The notes under the pieces are model-generated. The model ran no database searches, was not told the DNA's origin, and worked only from the letters and a program-made list of their open reading frames with translations. A program made the translations under genes and the position numbers. A DNA stretch of 64,000 nucleotides from Pachypanchax playfairii (Eukaryota > Chordata > Actinopteri > Cyprinodontiformes > Aplocheilidae), in NCBI GenBank assembly GCA_006937955.1, contig SSNP01000105.1, forward strand, positions 1,579,834-1,643,833, given 5' to 3'. Positions 1 to 59,500 of this stretch are shown here, piece after piece (within the stretch, counting starts at the first letter, position 1; every line of letters begins with the position of its first letter).

Positions 1-1279
1 CAGAACGAGGAAGAAACACACAAAGAAAACACGTTAGATAACTTTATATGACGGAAAAAATGTCACACAAATGTCAGAAGACTATCAAACTCTGCCAGAG
101 AAGATGCAGTTCCTTAGATATCTCCTGTGAATTATGGCATTTACTAAGCTCCTCAGCAGGAACTTCATTTTTATATTTTAAGTGAGCTTGGATGAGTGTG
201 TGTGTGCTATAAAGTTCAGACATGTTATTTATTGGTGAAACTGGAGCAGGCTTGGGGACGTTCTGGCTCGTTGTAAATGCACAGAGCAGAACCTTCACTT
301 TGATTCTCTGGAATGCAAACAGAAAACTGGTGTGTGTGTGTGCACATGTGCACGTATCAGAGAGTGTTAGACTGTGTGTGTGTTTGTGTAAAAAAGCGTG
401 GTTAAAAGCGAAAGGGACCGACTTGGGAACCGGAGCCTTTTGGCGGGAAGACAAACGGATGTGGAAAAACTCAACTGTGCTGCGTGATAAGAAACATCCC
501 AGCATGCCATGGGAGTGGCAGAGGAGGAGACGGACGGGAGGAAGAAGGAGAAACAGCAGCATGGAGGAAGGAGGAGGAGGCTGTCATCTTCCAAGCTGCT
601 GTGCTAAAAAAACTTCTCTCAGGAGGCTCATGACACAAAAAAAATCACAAGTATGACTGAGAAAGAAACAAAAACAAAAGGAATAATCACACGCATGTTC
701 CCTCAATCACACTGCCGTCCCACAAAAACTAACTGGGCATCAGTCACAAGAGATGATGGCAGTTTCTTGGCCGTGAACCCAGAACTCGGTCTCTGATCTG
801 TATAAAGACCCTCTCTGAAGCCCCTGCTCAGGCCAGATTAAGAAGGCTGCGCCGGCGCTCGACTCACTCCAGACTCCCAAAGCTTGCTGGGAAACAGCCT
901 CTCTAGTAATTCCCTTTGACGGCTCAGGAAAAGCTCTGTTTACAAATACGACAAAGAAGTGCGAGCGAGGAGTGATGGAAGGAGGAAGAGAAATCTAATG
1001 AAACATAGATTAGCATCGCTGGGACCCACGGGGCATTTATGGCCTAGTTTTCTATTCTTCTTTTCTTTTTTGGGAAGGAGTAAACGTTGTCCCTCCCTCT
1101 CTGTTCTCCTTTCTTCTCAGCATTTGGTGGAAATATCGTCTCAGAAACTGAGATTTGGGGGCGGGATTTGAGTTCAAAGGCTCAGATACCCAATTTTCCC
1201 AGTGTGAACCCCATAATGCCCCCGAGTCGAAAAGCTTCTGCCAACCTGGAGCAAGAAAAACAAGCAGCATGTGACTTAC
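1..1279 (-). other. nrp2 intron 15, partial
   Basis: This is the intron after exon 15. I looked for the juxtamembrane, transmembrane and tail exons in all minus-strand frames and found none. A short imperfect TG run lies near 329-345. The other open frames here lack domain features and are taken as chance. Confidence 0.7.
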
Positions 1280-46846
<45,567 letters not shown>

Positions 46847-47650
46847 CTTGAAGCAAAAACTTGTCAGCAGTTTTTAAGAGTCCGCTGTTTCCACCTTGTA
46901 TGATTTAAACGTGTAGAATCCTTCAAAAAAGAGAGAAATACGCTCCCGTTTGGGATCGAAAACCTCTGGAGGGAGTCAGAACTGAACCACTTGAGATCCG
47001 TCAGTGTTTTTGTGTTTGGTGGGGAAATAAGCGGCTATATGTCATGGAAGGAATTTAGAAAATAATCGGTGATTTTAAGTGTGTCCATTTGTTGGATAGT
47101 TGCCACTAAACCTCCTCCAAAAAGAGGGAAAAACTTCCTGATCTATGTTGTGGATGCGAGGCTTGAGGCTCGTGGACAGTCTGGACAGCAGCTCCGGGGT
47201 GCGTCAAGTTCCGATCGAAGCTACCCTTGTCCCTGATATCTCCGCGTCCCCTGCGTATTTTTGCGCACACCTTTGCTGCTTCTCCTGCCCCGGATTCAGT
47301 CCCGACTGTCAGACAGCTTTCTGACGAGGAGAATAATAAATAAAAGTAATGTCCTCTTTGCTTTCTCTCACGCACCACCTCCTGCAGCAGCGCTCCTGTC
47401 TCCGCTGAAACAAACCTCCGCTCCGCCACCAGCGTGCGTCCTGCGCCTGCGAGCTGTGTGTACAGCATGTGTGTGAGTGATCGCTCTTTTGAGCCGAACA
47501 GCTATCGCGTTACAGTCACGGCGCCTGGGCTCCGCCCCTCCCTCCCGTCTCTCTCCCTCTCTGTCTCTCCCCTCACAAACATTCGCACCCACCCCATCCT
47601 CCTCCTTCTCCTCCAGAGATGCCAAAGATATAAACTCTTCCACAGATAAG
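46847..47650 (-). promoter_or_regulatory. Likely nrp2 5' UTR and promoter region
   Basis: The region upstream of the start codon is locally much richer in CpG than the surrounding AT-rich DNA, especially about 47150-47540. CpG-rich starts are usual for developmental receptor genes. No convincing TATA box at a fitting place was seen and the transcription start cannot be fixed. If transcribed, the 5' UTR would carry an upstream 14-codon reading frame (ATG at 47045, stop at 47003-47001). Confidence 0.45.
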
Positions 47651-48722
47651 GCCGATTTGAAACACATTGTCATGGTAAAACTGGGAGCTCTCCTGAGGCT
47701 GTTTAGAGGGATATCACCAGAAAGTGAGGGGAGTATATGGTGGTGGTGGGGGACTGTCACCCGGCCTCCTTTCACCGCAAAAACACATCAAACATCCAGC
47801 CAATGTCAAAACCCTCAACCCACCACAGGGAGGAGAGCCCACCTCAGCCCAGCCCCATCTCAGCCCTGCAATCAGCAGACCTAACCAGGGAGAGAACGGC
47901 TGTGTAATAACACAGTAGTGAGCCCAAAATAATCTGCTGACAAAGACTTCTCCAGCGTCCAGCCCATGTGCCCTGCCTGTGGCTTATATTACCTTGTAAT
48001 GTAGTGAACTGGCTGCATAATGAGCACATGTAGCCTTGCTGGCATCTTTATTTGGAGCAGCCAGGTGCATTCCTAAAGGTCAGGACTCTTGGGAAATTTG
48101 CAGAGGCTTTGCATGCTCAGTTTCTTAAAGGGACATAAAGGTGCAAGGACAGAGGACAGTCTTCTTTTTCCTTTCTGGATGGTGAACGTTGTTGACAAAA
48201 GGAACCCTGATGCCCTTGATGAAGGTTGTGTGATACATGTCACTGTCTGTCACTTCAATGCACCCTGCAGCTCTGCAACCCTCAATAGATGTCATCAACT
48301 TCCAGGTTTCTTTGTCTGACAGTCATTTTAAAACATATCACTCAAAAAATGACTCATTAGGCGAACTCAAATTATTTGATAGCAGTTTTTTACATCCCAA
48401 AAAAATACCTTGGCTACATGGAAATTGTATACATTATAGTTTATGGACATACACAATTTGCGTGCAGTTAAAGTATATTTTTCAGGCCATCAAATAATTT
48501 GACTTCATCTGATGAGTATTCTTTTTGAGAGGTGTGGCAGCTGTTAGATGTCAATTTTATTGGTTAATCCAAATCTGTGGTTGAGAATCTTTACTGGTAT
48601 AAACCTGAGTGGATGTGATCATACCATGTTCTGGATGGTTTTTTTTGTATCATAGTTTGACCCCTTAGATGAGATAGACATGGAAAGAATAAAAAAGCAA
48701 CCAGTTAAAAGTCCTTCATGAA

Positions 48723-48776
48723 CCCCCCCCCCCCCCCCCCCCCCCCCCNNNNNNNNNNAACCCCCCCCCCCCCCCC
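48723..48776. other. Poly-C run with 10-N assembly gap
   Basis: C26, ten N (48749-48758), AA, then C16. The fixed-length N block inside a homopolymer suggests a sequencing or assembly failure rather than real structure; true length is unknown. Confidence 0.95.
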
Positions 48777-51700
48777 GAATTGCTTAAAGGGTCATTTGAT
48801 ACTCTCCTTTTCCATTTGTCAACATCTCCCTCCCATCACTATCAGCTCCAAGCACCCTCCCCTCCTCCAAACCCAAAATGTTGGGTCAACGCATGGCTAA
48901 TGGAGGCTGACCTGTGAGAGAGACGGAGGGAATGTTGTGAGTGGAATACGTTTACTGCACACTGGGGAGCTCATACAGCTCACAGCTGTTCAGACCTACA
49001 CAACTATTTGCTGTACATGCATCTAGTTGCAACCCAACCAAATCTATTTAGATGAAATAATCTGCAGTTGAACACAGCAAGATTAGTGCAGAATAATCTT
49101 CCAGGACTTGGAATTAAGAAGAAAACTAAAGGAAGATGTGCAGGATAGAGACCAAGAACTCTGCAAACCCTTGTGATGACCTGGAGTCTTACTTTATCTG
49201 TAAACTTAAGTGAAGAAAACTTGATGTTTCTATAATCTTTTACAGATAAAACACAGTTGTTCATATAATCCATAGAGAGAACGCACCACAGTCGAACTAT
49301 TTAGGTCTGTAGTTTCTAAATGTATAAATTGGTGGTGGGTCTGTCATGATACAGGACTGCTTTGTTGAATCTTGTGCTGAAACTATTGAAGATTTCAGAC
49401 CAGAATCTTTAAAAAAACATGATCTGTGAGTTACACGCTTTAGTAATATAATGTTGTGAAGAGCTTGAATGATTGTGTCCAGTGTTTATTTTTTGTCTGC
49501 AGTTTTTTTCCACTGTAGTAAAAGCCCTTGGTTTTTGTTTCTCCTAAATAATAAAATTATTCTTTATAAAATTAGTTGATCTGCTAATATTTATTGTCAT
49601 AATCAAAACATTTTGCTTACTGTTCAGGAGTGACAAAAATTCTAACTCGGGCTGTTTTGGACAAATAAAAAATAGTCATATCCAAATCAAGATAATATGC
49701 TTACAGATTTGCAGACAGGCAAGCTGGTTTTAGAGTCAGAGCAGCAAAATCAAACACCAGCAGCTGAAACACCTGAATCTTTTCTGCTGGTCTTACATCC
49801 ACATGCTGTCATCTCTGCTCTGAAGCACAGTCGACACCTGGCTACCATACAGTCCAAATCTTCACCTCAGCACACCTGTGCCGAGTTTACTCATGGGTGG
49901 TAGCAAGAAACACAACAGGGTCTTTCTTCCCCGTTACATGGTTGTGTGTGTGAGGCTGAAAGACGGTCTACTGAGCTGTTCTTATCACAACCTGCCCCTC
50001 AGACTGACACTATGACTGATAACTCTTCTCTTGTTCTTATTCCCCCCCCATCTCCATCACACACTCGTCTATCTCCTTTCCTCTCGCACTGCACCCCCAC
50101 CAGTCAGCTGGCTTCAGATTCCAACCTGTGTGAAGGTCTGGCAGCAGGAGGAGCAATCCCGGACGAGCCCCCAAGCTGTTCAGCTCTCTGCATCAACAAC
50201 AGTCATGACTTTAAATATAAAGGTGGGAGATAAGCTTCACTTCATCCAATTAGTGAGTGTGTGAGTGACATTAAAGGCACATCAAGATTAGAAGTGAGTG
50301 TTTTGTCATCCCTTTGGTGCACATTGGATCACACCTCAGCGAATAACATCAGTACTCTCATCATAATTTGGAAATAATACACAGTAATCACACACACAAA
50401 CAGCAATGGGACACAATACATGTACAGGAAATAGGGGCATGTACTGTAAGATCTGGGTTTTAAAACGCAGCTTGTATCATCCTCATCTTGTGCTTTCATC
50501 TTCATGCTGTGTTTTCCTGCTACGATGACCCAATTCACTCGATATCCTTAAAAATGGAAACGATTCTTATCTTCTAACACATATTTGGATGCAGATGCAC
50601 ACTCTAAGTCTCTGTCCAACCTGCAATCGCTCCAAATATCTGAATGATAAATCCTCAAGTGAGCAGAATTTCCTTGATTATAAACGTGTCACATTTTCTA
50701 GCGTTTACTGTCTTCCAGAATTAAATTCCTTAGGGGCCACCCAAGTTCTGCACATGCCCCAGTCAGGGTAATAATTACACACAAACACATACTTCAGCCT
50801 ACTGTACTGTAATCCTCCCTGTGCTGTGGTGGCCCGGACTGTGTGGAAACATCTGGTGTCTGTCAGCCGTCTCGCCACTCTTCCTCATCCTTCTTGTTTT
50901 TTTGTGTATAAATGTAATCTTTGCTACTGTCAGTACTAGGAGCAGCTCAGTCATCAAAAAGACATTGAACCTGGTCCAAAAAGGAGACTCACCAAAAAAT
51001 GGAATTTAAGTAAACTGCCACAAAAAATCTTTGGTCAGCAATGTGAGAAAAATTTGTTTTTTTATCTGGTATTTTGTGGTTTAAAAATCAGTTTGTTGCT
51101 TGTACATAAATGATAAAACCATGAATCATTAGAGGATCTATTTGCAATACACTTTTGGGCCCAATGGGGGCAGGCAACTGCATCAAGCTAAGATGGTGAA
51201 GAATCTCTAGAAACATGCTCTAAGCAGAAAAAGGTTAGATCTTACTGATGAACACATTTATGTGATAATATTTAAGGAATTTTATTGGAATAATTAGTTC
51301 AATTTATAAACCATTCAGCTGAAAAGCAACTGATCAACATTGTTGAATATCATATTTTGACAAGTTCTCATTTTTAACCAGGTCAATAAGATGCAGTGTT
51401 TGATTAAGAATTGAGCTTTAGGCGAACTGCTTTGGATCTCGTTTTAAAAATGTTGTTTGCTTGCTTTAATTGCAAGATGCCTGCTCTATTCCCTGATGGC
51501 TCATGTTTACGATACAACATCATTATCCTCCGTATGTTGCACAGTGAAAGAAGGGGATGTGTCTCATTCTGATTTTGCTTTTCAGAATCTATGTACAAGT
51601 CGTCTGCTCTGTGTCTTTCATCTCCTTCCACTGGCCTGCTGTGTGCCTGTACAGTCTCATCAGAGTGACCTTCGCCAAGTCGTATACCCCCCCTGAAACT

Positions 51701-52199
51701 CTTGTTTTAGTCTGGAGATCCAAAATGCATTCACATAGGAGGCTTACTGCACACTTTCCAGAGAGTAACACAATCACTGATGAACTGAGCAAATGGAATA
51801 CAATTTTCTGCTCAGTTTGACTCTTTTTAGTTCTGATTTCTGCAGCTTGACATTAAAAAAGTCTATTCTTATCAGAAGAATTGAGACAAATCCTCCTCAG
51901 TATGAATCCATGGGTGTAAAGTGGTCTATTTTAGGGTTCCTCCTCTCCTGTTTCAATGCGGCTGTGCAAAACAGTAAACCCCCAACCACCATTCCTTTTC
52001 AAAGTGTTTGCGGGATTCGACCCCTGCTTCTTCCACACAGCAGGAATTAGTCTTGCAAAAAACTCAAGCCTTTTCAAGATGTGTTTCCTTGTTTTTTATC
52101 CTCCAGAAAGCTCTAAAAAAAGATCAGCATTCAACAAACTGTAAAAAGAAAACACCGGGGACAAGTGTATGATAATGAGAAAAAATAGATTTTTTTCCC

Positions 52200-52229
52200 C
52201 TTATTATTATTATTGTTATTATTATTACT
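52200..52229. repeat. TTA trinucleotide repeat
   Basis: TTATTATTATTATTG followed by TTATTATTATTA; about ten units with one G interruption. Confidence 0.9.
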
Positions 52230-53064
52230 CAGAGGGAGATAAAAGGTGCTGCACAGCTTGGAGAGGGACTTTAGTGAAATAGAATGAGAAGAATTGTGTT
52301 TTTCCTCGACTGAAGTCAGGCACTTGAGCATTAGGTATGCATGCTCTTACTGTAAAATTATGTCACGCTTATATAGTTTTATCCAGCACCGGCTAAATGC
52401 ATGACTTTTACAAAAGATGTCTTTTCCTCGAAGGATTAAACTGGTCTTTTTCTCATTTTGATTGACAGATACAGGAAGACGGTGTGAACCTGCAACGTGC
52501 AAAACCCTAATGTTCCACTTTAGTTATCTCTAGTTGAAACAGAGTAAGATACGAGCCAGAGAAAAGAGAGAATGATTGAGTTTAACTCTATAAACTGATA
52601 GACATTTTGTTTCTAAAGGAAAATTCTGCCAGTAATTCAAATTAACTGGAGAGAGATGAAGAGGAGGGACAGATGGGAATATAAAGTTAGAGATGTAAAG
52701 AGCCATGGAAGAGATTTGCTTCGCATCTGCTGTGGGAAAAACTGGAAGAACAAAGTGGAAACTTGGGGCATAAACAAGTAGAACTCTTCAGAGAACAAAA
52801 TTAGAAAAAAGAAAGGTAAAAGAAAGGTAAAAAATCTTTGGGGACAGGCAGCTCCTTTAACGTGGTTTAACCCTGATGCATTGGTAATCTTATCAATATA
52901 TACTGTGTGTGTGTTAGTGCAGCTAACAGCTAAGCAATTGCCCCATTAGCAAAAACCTAATTGACTTACAGCCTTGTGACCACAAAGGTAACATCTGTCA
53001 TGTAAGTGAACGCCCCGTGTCTCACACACACACACACACACACACACACAAGTGTGTTTTGTTA

Positions 53065-53329
53065 TCCTTATGGGGACCGTCCATTGACTTCCATTGATTT
53101 TAGTAACTAGATTTATACCTAACCCAAACCCTTTTACTAACCTTAACCATTACTGATCTATAACTAACCCTAAGACGAACTAAAACTCTATTCACACCAT
53201 ACCTATAAACCTAACCCCTAACCCTAAAAAGGGGAGTCCCCCCCATGGGGACCAGGCTTCGGTCCCCACAAGAACCCTCGGACCCCAGAAAGATAGTAAA
53301 AGTCAGGAAACGGGTCCCCAGGAGGTCAG

Positions 53330-53332
<3 letters not shown>
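53065..53332 (+). repeat. 276-bp-family repeat, copy 6, 3' end shortened
   Basis: Plus-orientation copy upstream of the gene between CA runs (53023-53050 and 53333-53381). The last eight bases (TACAAACC) are replaced by CA repeats. It keeps the perfect inverted repeat at 53246-53268. Confidence 0.92.
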
Positions 53333-53385
<53 letters not shown>

Positions 53386-56194
53386 TTCATTCATTGAGAA
53401 TCCCTTTGACACTGACTGACCTTGATAAGCCGCAACAGATGCAAAATAGACTTTATCCTGGTTTACTTCAACTAAAACAGAATATGACACAGTTTTCAAA
53501 ACAAAAATGTGCAAATTTAAATAAATAAATACAGATCTGGAATAGATTGAACAATAAATCAGCTCAAAATGTTGTTTAGGCCTCTAAAGATCCTACATTT
53601 AAATTATTTTGTGTCCCAGAGCTCATTTTAAAACTAAAAAATATAACAGATCTTACTGGTTTTAAAGATTAAAACTATTAAACCGAATAAAACAGTAAAG
53701 AGAAAAATGTGTTAGAAGAAGGGAAATGAAAAGCGTGTGTTTCTGGAAAAGTTAGGTGCTTTCCAAATGCTGATTCATGAGACGTAGAGAGGAGAAAGAG
53801 AAAAAAACAGAAACATAACAAATCACAGGTTATAGTTTATGGATTTTCCAACAAAGAACAGCCAAGATTGAAGAAGATTCTGCAGAAAAAAAAAAAAAAT
53901 CCCTGGAAGTAGAGAACTCAAAGCAGCAACTTTCATCAAACAGTTATAAAAATTGGGTCTCTAAGTTTTTCTGTTCACTCGAGGATTCTGGGATAAAAAA
54001 GTATGTTATCAGGATAGTAAAAAAGTTAAAGTGGATGATTTTATTTAAGCACTGTTGCATGGTTAATTAGCAAGTCTAAATTAGCGCTAGTTGGTGATCT
54101 TTCCCGAGTGAAACCCCGCCCCGATGACTGCTGGAGATAGGCACCAGTTCTTTGTGATTCTTTGTGATTTGATTAAATCTTGTAGATTATTCTGTAAGAA
54201 CTAAACATTTAAGGTTGTAAAAGCCTGTTTTAGTCAATGAAATTTAAAGAGTAGCTCACAGGTGTTGCTCGTAAAATTTTCACAGAAATCCCCTTCAGAG
54301 GATTTTCAAACCACCCTTCAGTCCATTTGATCAATCTTTAGGGTCGATGTTACAGCCATTGAAGTAATTTCCTTGAAACCATCATGAGACCCGATCAGTC
54401 AGTTAATGAAGAGGCTTCTGAGATGGAGTTAGGGTAGTTTATCTTCAGATAAAATTAGTTTTGAGTCGTCTTTATTAAGGCAACACACTGGGAAGATTTA
54501 AAGGATGTTCATGGATCTGGTTTCAAACATCTGACAATACAGGATCATCTCCGGAAATATTATGGAATCAGCATGTCTAAACATGTTCAAGGTGTTATGT
54601 GACATAGAGGGGAACTACAAAATATTATCTCTGTAGTTGTGTGATACTTAAGAAACAGATTAAAACACCAAGAACTGACACATCTCTGGCCTTTCCAAAA
54701 AATAACTTTTAAACTGCAAACCTTTTGTCACGCGTTTCGTGATTCACTCCAACTTCAAAGATCTCTCTTATGAGGCACAAAAGACTGTAGAAACTACTTT
54801 CCCAGAAAGACTCAGAAATAAATAGGTCATCATGCTTTAAATATGAAGATTACCCCCTTGGTTTCACAGCACACGGGATTAGAAACTCAAATCAGGCGGC
54901 AAACGGGAAATAAGAAAGACAGGAAGGCACTGGCAGACAAAGAGGGAAAAGGCTGACAGGTGAACAAGACAAACCTGAGAATCCATCATTATTTAGCCGT
55001 GGATATAGAATATCAAATGGAGGACAGGGGACGCCTCCACATCAGCCTGTTATTATTGAAAATGACTAATATATTCTGAAAAGTGAAAGTCGTAGACTGA
55101 AAGGGAGATGGATGAGATTTGGAATCAGATGGAGACTGACACTCAATCTTTCTGAATAGCAATCCAATAACACCTCCTGAGTTTCCTTATGGCTAATCAA
55201 TTGTGCCGCAGCACAGAAACAAATCACCATATCGCCAAGTCAATAACAGTCAGTCACGGAAATAACTCGCCTCAACCGTCAGTGTTTATCAGACTTGGCC
55301 AAGTCCCATGCAGCATGGATGAAGGGAAGAGTGACACGATGGTATGTTTGGAATGAACTTTCTGCTTTCTGCAGGGACGAGGGCTGGTTGTAATTTAGAT
55401 GGATAAGACGTCGATGGGACGGTGATAGTAGGGTGTTATCACACTTGGCTCGACCAGAGGTGAAACCAGGCTGAACCAGAGTCTGACCGGGCAAACAAAA
55501 CAAACAAGTTTATCAAGGATGGGGGCAGGTCGTCTCACACCTTCACAACAAACAAAAAAGATAAGATAATCAAACTCAGGATGTGTTCTCATAAACTCTG
55601 AGGTTATCTATCCGGCATTACTTAAACCACCAGGTCACGTCTGGTTCCAGAACACTGAATTAAAACAACATTTAATCTTTATTATCTAACGTGTGAAGTC
55701 ATGCTCTGCAAACTGAGAATGCAACCAGGGTGGTCAGTCAGAAACCTTACGAAACAGGAAAGAGGCACAAAGGAACTTCTCCTCACATCAAACCAGGTCT
55801 AAAGTCATATAGTAATTTAGTTTATTGGAACATTATAACAAAATAAAGTGACATGCACACAAATAACAAGTACATGTAGATTACTCACAATCATTTCTAA
55901 TTCATAGCACTAGACTAGAACAAAACCTACTATTAAATGTTCAAAAGGCAGTAGGAAGAAGCAAAGCTTATTTTGATCCTAATCCTCTTTTACATCATTC
56001 ATATACTGTATATCATCATTCGACTATGACAATAGACAATAATAGACAACAATTGTTTCTAGGACACAAAGTAACAGTAAGAAGGTGTGAAAGAGGCTGG
56101 GACTATAAATAAAGAGCCTGATTATAAATCTGAAACGTTTCTTTTTTCACAAACTACAGGTTAAATGGTTAATGGCCTGCATTTGTATGGAGTC

Positions 56195-56515
56195 TGTCTA
56201 GTTTTACACACCACTCAAAGCACAATACATGTTACATGTTACATGTTGGACTCCAAACAGTCCGCCTCCTTATATTTTTTTCCTTCTCTTTGAATTCTTG
56301 CTTGTATGTTCTCTCAATGTAAGTCGCTTTGGATAAAAGCGTCTGCTAAATGACAGTAGTAGTAGTAGTAGTACATACACACACAGCTGGATGTACAAAC
56401 CAGGGGGTTGAGTGTTTTACCCAAGGACACTTCCACATGGGACCAAACCACCAACTTTTAAATTGGAAGACAATCGCTCTTCCCATTGATGAGGTTAAGC
56501 ATCACTACAAATGGT
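56195..56515. repeat. Nested SINE/LINE remnant
   Basis: 56316-56373 (+) carries the conserved fish L2/SINE 3' tail (GTCGCTTTGGATAAAAGCG, TCTGCTAAATGAC) followed by AGT repeats. On either side lie pieces of what looks like one fish repeat: CCACTCAAAGCACAATACAT at about 56212 and CCCAAGGACACTTCCACATG with ACCAAACCACCAACTT and GGAAGACAATCGCTCT at 56420-56480. In reverse complement the last part resembles a tRNA-like head with B-box-like GGTGGTTTGGTCC. The best reading is an L2-type tail inserted in an older tRNA-derived repeat. Family names rest on memory. Confidence 0.5.
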
Positions 56516-59500
56516 TAACATTGTAAAAATTGCTTTAATTTCCAGATTTGGAGATATTTGATTGGATGTTAAGTCATTGATGAGTTTAATAAATAGAAAA
56601 TGATAACTGGAAAGCAAATCCTTCAGAAAACTTAAACAAATTCTTATTTACCGATTAGGAGTCCAAAATGAAAACACTGTATTTGATTCAGAAGTTTTTA
56701 TAGATTTGGTAGATTGTAATAATTTCTTCAGATCAACAAGTTTTAGAGATATTATTTGAAAAAATCATTAGCATTAAGCAGAAAATAACTTTGTTTTAGC
56801 TATTTGCCATTTTTGTCAAGGAAAACAAATGTCCTCTTATGTTCTTATGTGTACAGTATATCTGGTTTATTTTTGTTGCATCAATACATTGTATAAAGTA
56901 GATTTTATTTTAAGACTCTGAGCTCTGTCAAACAGCAAGTTTGAGTTTCTATTTGACTATAAACCAACATGAAACTAATCTAAGCTTCCAAAAAACTTGT
57001 AGTTCTTTCACAAATGGAAAATGTTAAGACTTGAATTTTACATTTGGCAAAGGTAGATGACAACTTTTCCTTCTTCATTTAACCACCCACATCGGGATCT
57101 GAGCCATTTCACCAACTCTCTGAAGTATAACTTTGAATCAGACTAAGAAATATAATTACGTCTCTAAAACGTGACCCTCTGCCAGAATGGAAGGGAAGGA
57201 ATAACCTGGCTTAGTGCCTTGCTGACCTCACTGTGGCTTGGTCGTTATGGTTTTATGTTAATTACACAGAAGGAAGCTTTCAAGGATTTTATGCCACAAT
57301 GATGAATTAAACATGTGACTGTTGCTGCTGCCAAATGAGACCGACTCACATCAATTCTGATCATGATTAACAGGATATCTGATGTGTTTTTTACATTTCT
57401 ATCTGAAGCAGCACATACAATGTATAACTTGAAGTTTCATGTTTATTCTACAGTAACGTTTATTAGATAAAAGGATTTTGTGCAAAAAAACAAACAAAAA
57501 AAAACTTCATTTATTACTGTACTAGTATATTTGGAGCTTTACTTGATATAAGAAAATCTTCAGTATAACAGTATAAATATAAAGAAGTAAATGAAATACT
57601 AAAATAAAACAAACTTAAAAAAGAGCAACAGAATTCTATAACATCAACAGAAAACCTCATCAAATAAAGCATTAAATAATGTGGCACTTTCCATTACATA
57701 AGTAGGGCCAGTTAATTTGTATTTATTTTATTGAATATTTTATTATGTTCAGTAATTTTTAACCCAAGCTAAATCTGATTAAAGAAGCACCCTAAAATTA
57801 TCCGTTATTTTGAGTTTTCATGGGATTTCCTCAAACAGAGTAAACTTATTATGAAATATATTTAGATTTAAAGCTAATGTGTTATAAGAACAGATGTGAT
57901 TTTTTTTATCAAAGTGAACATTTAATGACTAACCTTATTAGGTGCGATTATGTTTTCCTGGATGAAATACTGTAGTAAAATTATTTCCATTTGTCACTCA
58001 GCTCCATTGGCATTTTCAACAATATAAAAGTGCAACAAAATGTTTAAAAGTTGTGTTTCCTCATCAGTGTAAAGCTTCTAAAATCTGCAGTTTAAATCCG
58101 GTGACTGGGGTTTGATGTATATCAGTGTTATCTCTGAATACGGTGGAGATTAGTTTTGTATCTGAGCTGAACTGGAAGCATTTCTGTTGGTTTGGCTGTT
58201 CATCACTCACTCAGGCGTGTGTGTGTATGCACCATCTGTATGTGCACAGTGACCGCGTGGGTTTTTTTCTTTATGGTGACGAGGCTGGCTGTGAATCGGA
58301 TAAGGTTCAGTGCTTGCTAGTCAAGCAGTCCCTTTTAAAAAGGATTGTGTCGTACAAGTGAAGAAAGTTCTCCTCAAAAGTCATTTGGAAACAAAGTGGT
58401 GCCTAATTAGCTGAATCTTTTAACTGTTCTAAGTAAATGACTGAAAGAGTTTGTAAAACTTCAGGTCTTTCTAACTTTTCAGTCTTGCAGAGGATAATGG
58501 TACAAAGGTTGGCCATGTTAGAAATGCTTTTGAAAATAAAGCAACTGTGTCTTTCATGTGAATGAACCCTAAAAGCTTTGCAAGTCTAATAATGGGGAAG
58601 GTAAAAACAAGGAAATTGAGGTGTTGTAATCACATCTTCTGCTCTCTTCTGTCTGTTGGGAGTAATTTTCTGCTTCAGATCTGTCTCTTGTTCTTTGTCA
58701 AGTTGTCTCTAAAATGCCCAAAGCCAGCAGCCAACAAGCAAAGAACTGTCAATACAAACTGAGTAAGTTGTCAGTCAAGTGGTCTGTCAAATAAAATGGG
58801 CTGAGAGTAAGATACTTCAAAAATATAGACATTACAGTGGTGCTAAAGCTATCCCTAATTTCTTCATATTTTGCTTGCAAAGAGACAGAATTTCATTCAG
58901 TTTCTTAGGAGTTCTGATCAGTAGTTCTTCAGAATTTTAAGCAAACTTTTTTAACTAACTTGACTTTTTAACTTTTGCTAACTTTTTTAGGTTACAAGGT
59001 CACTTTTTACTTTGGTAGCTTTTTGACTCTTTTTCTGTCCAGTATTTGTATCTGACCATGACAGTCTGTTGGTGTCCTTAAAAGAGACAAGGACTTTGCA
59101 CATCCAGCAGGACCTTTTGGCACCACATTCTCAAAGTGTCTTGACCAAAAAATGATGTTGGACACATCGGAGTCCAAGTTTAGAAGCGGTTTTGACCTCA
59201 CGCTGAGGTCCACTGTGTTTTTTACTGAATTATTCCAATGCTTTCATGTCAAAAGCAAACCAGTTGTTTTGTTGACAGAGAAAAACTTGCATTGTGTCCA
59301 TTAATGAAAAAAAAAATCTAGACCTCTTCAGTCAAACACTGAAGAAACAATGGTATTGAGGTCACAAAATGACAGTCTCTCCAATTAAAACTTGTTTTAT
59401 GCATATTTCTGCTTTTTCTTCATCACAGATTATTTGTGTGTCCAATAATTTATGGTTTTTAAAACATACTGTGAATAGAGTAGAGAAGTGTCTATGTACA

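Larger units (their letters stand above)
47651..53022. other. Upstream intergenic region, no gene seen
   Basis: No exon of a neighbouring gene can be supported. The stretch includes the poly-C run with the assembly gap (48723-48776) and a TTA-type trinucleotide repeat (52200-52229). Open frames here are short and featureless. Confidence 0.65.

Noticed and set aside
1..1279. Transmembrane and cytoplasmic exons of nrp2
   Set aside because: Searched on the minus strand for the TM helix and tail motifs; none was found, so these exons must lie outside.
47368..47884. Several open frames of 70-135 codons upstream of exon 1
   Set aside because: They overlap on both strands in a GC-rich promoter-like region, and their low-complexity products (runs of Ser, Pro, Gly, Arg) match no domain.
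59007..59213. 68-codon minus-strand open frame
   Set aside because: No known motif; possibly repeat debris but nothing in it supports a gene.
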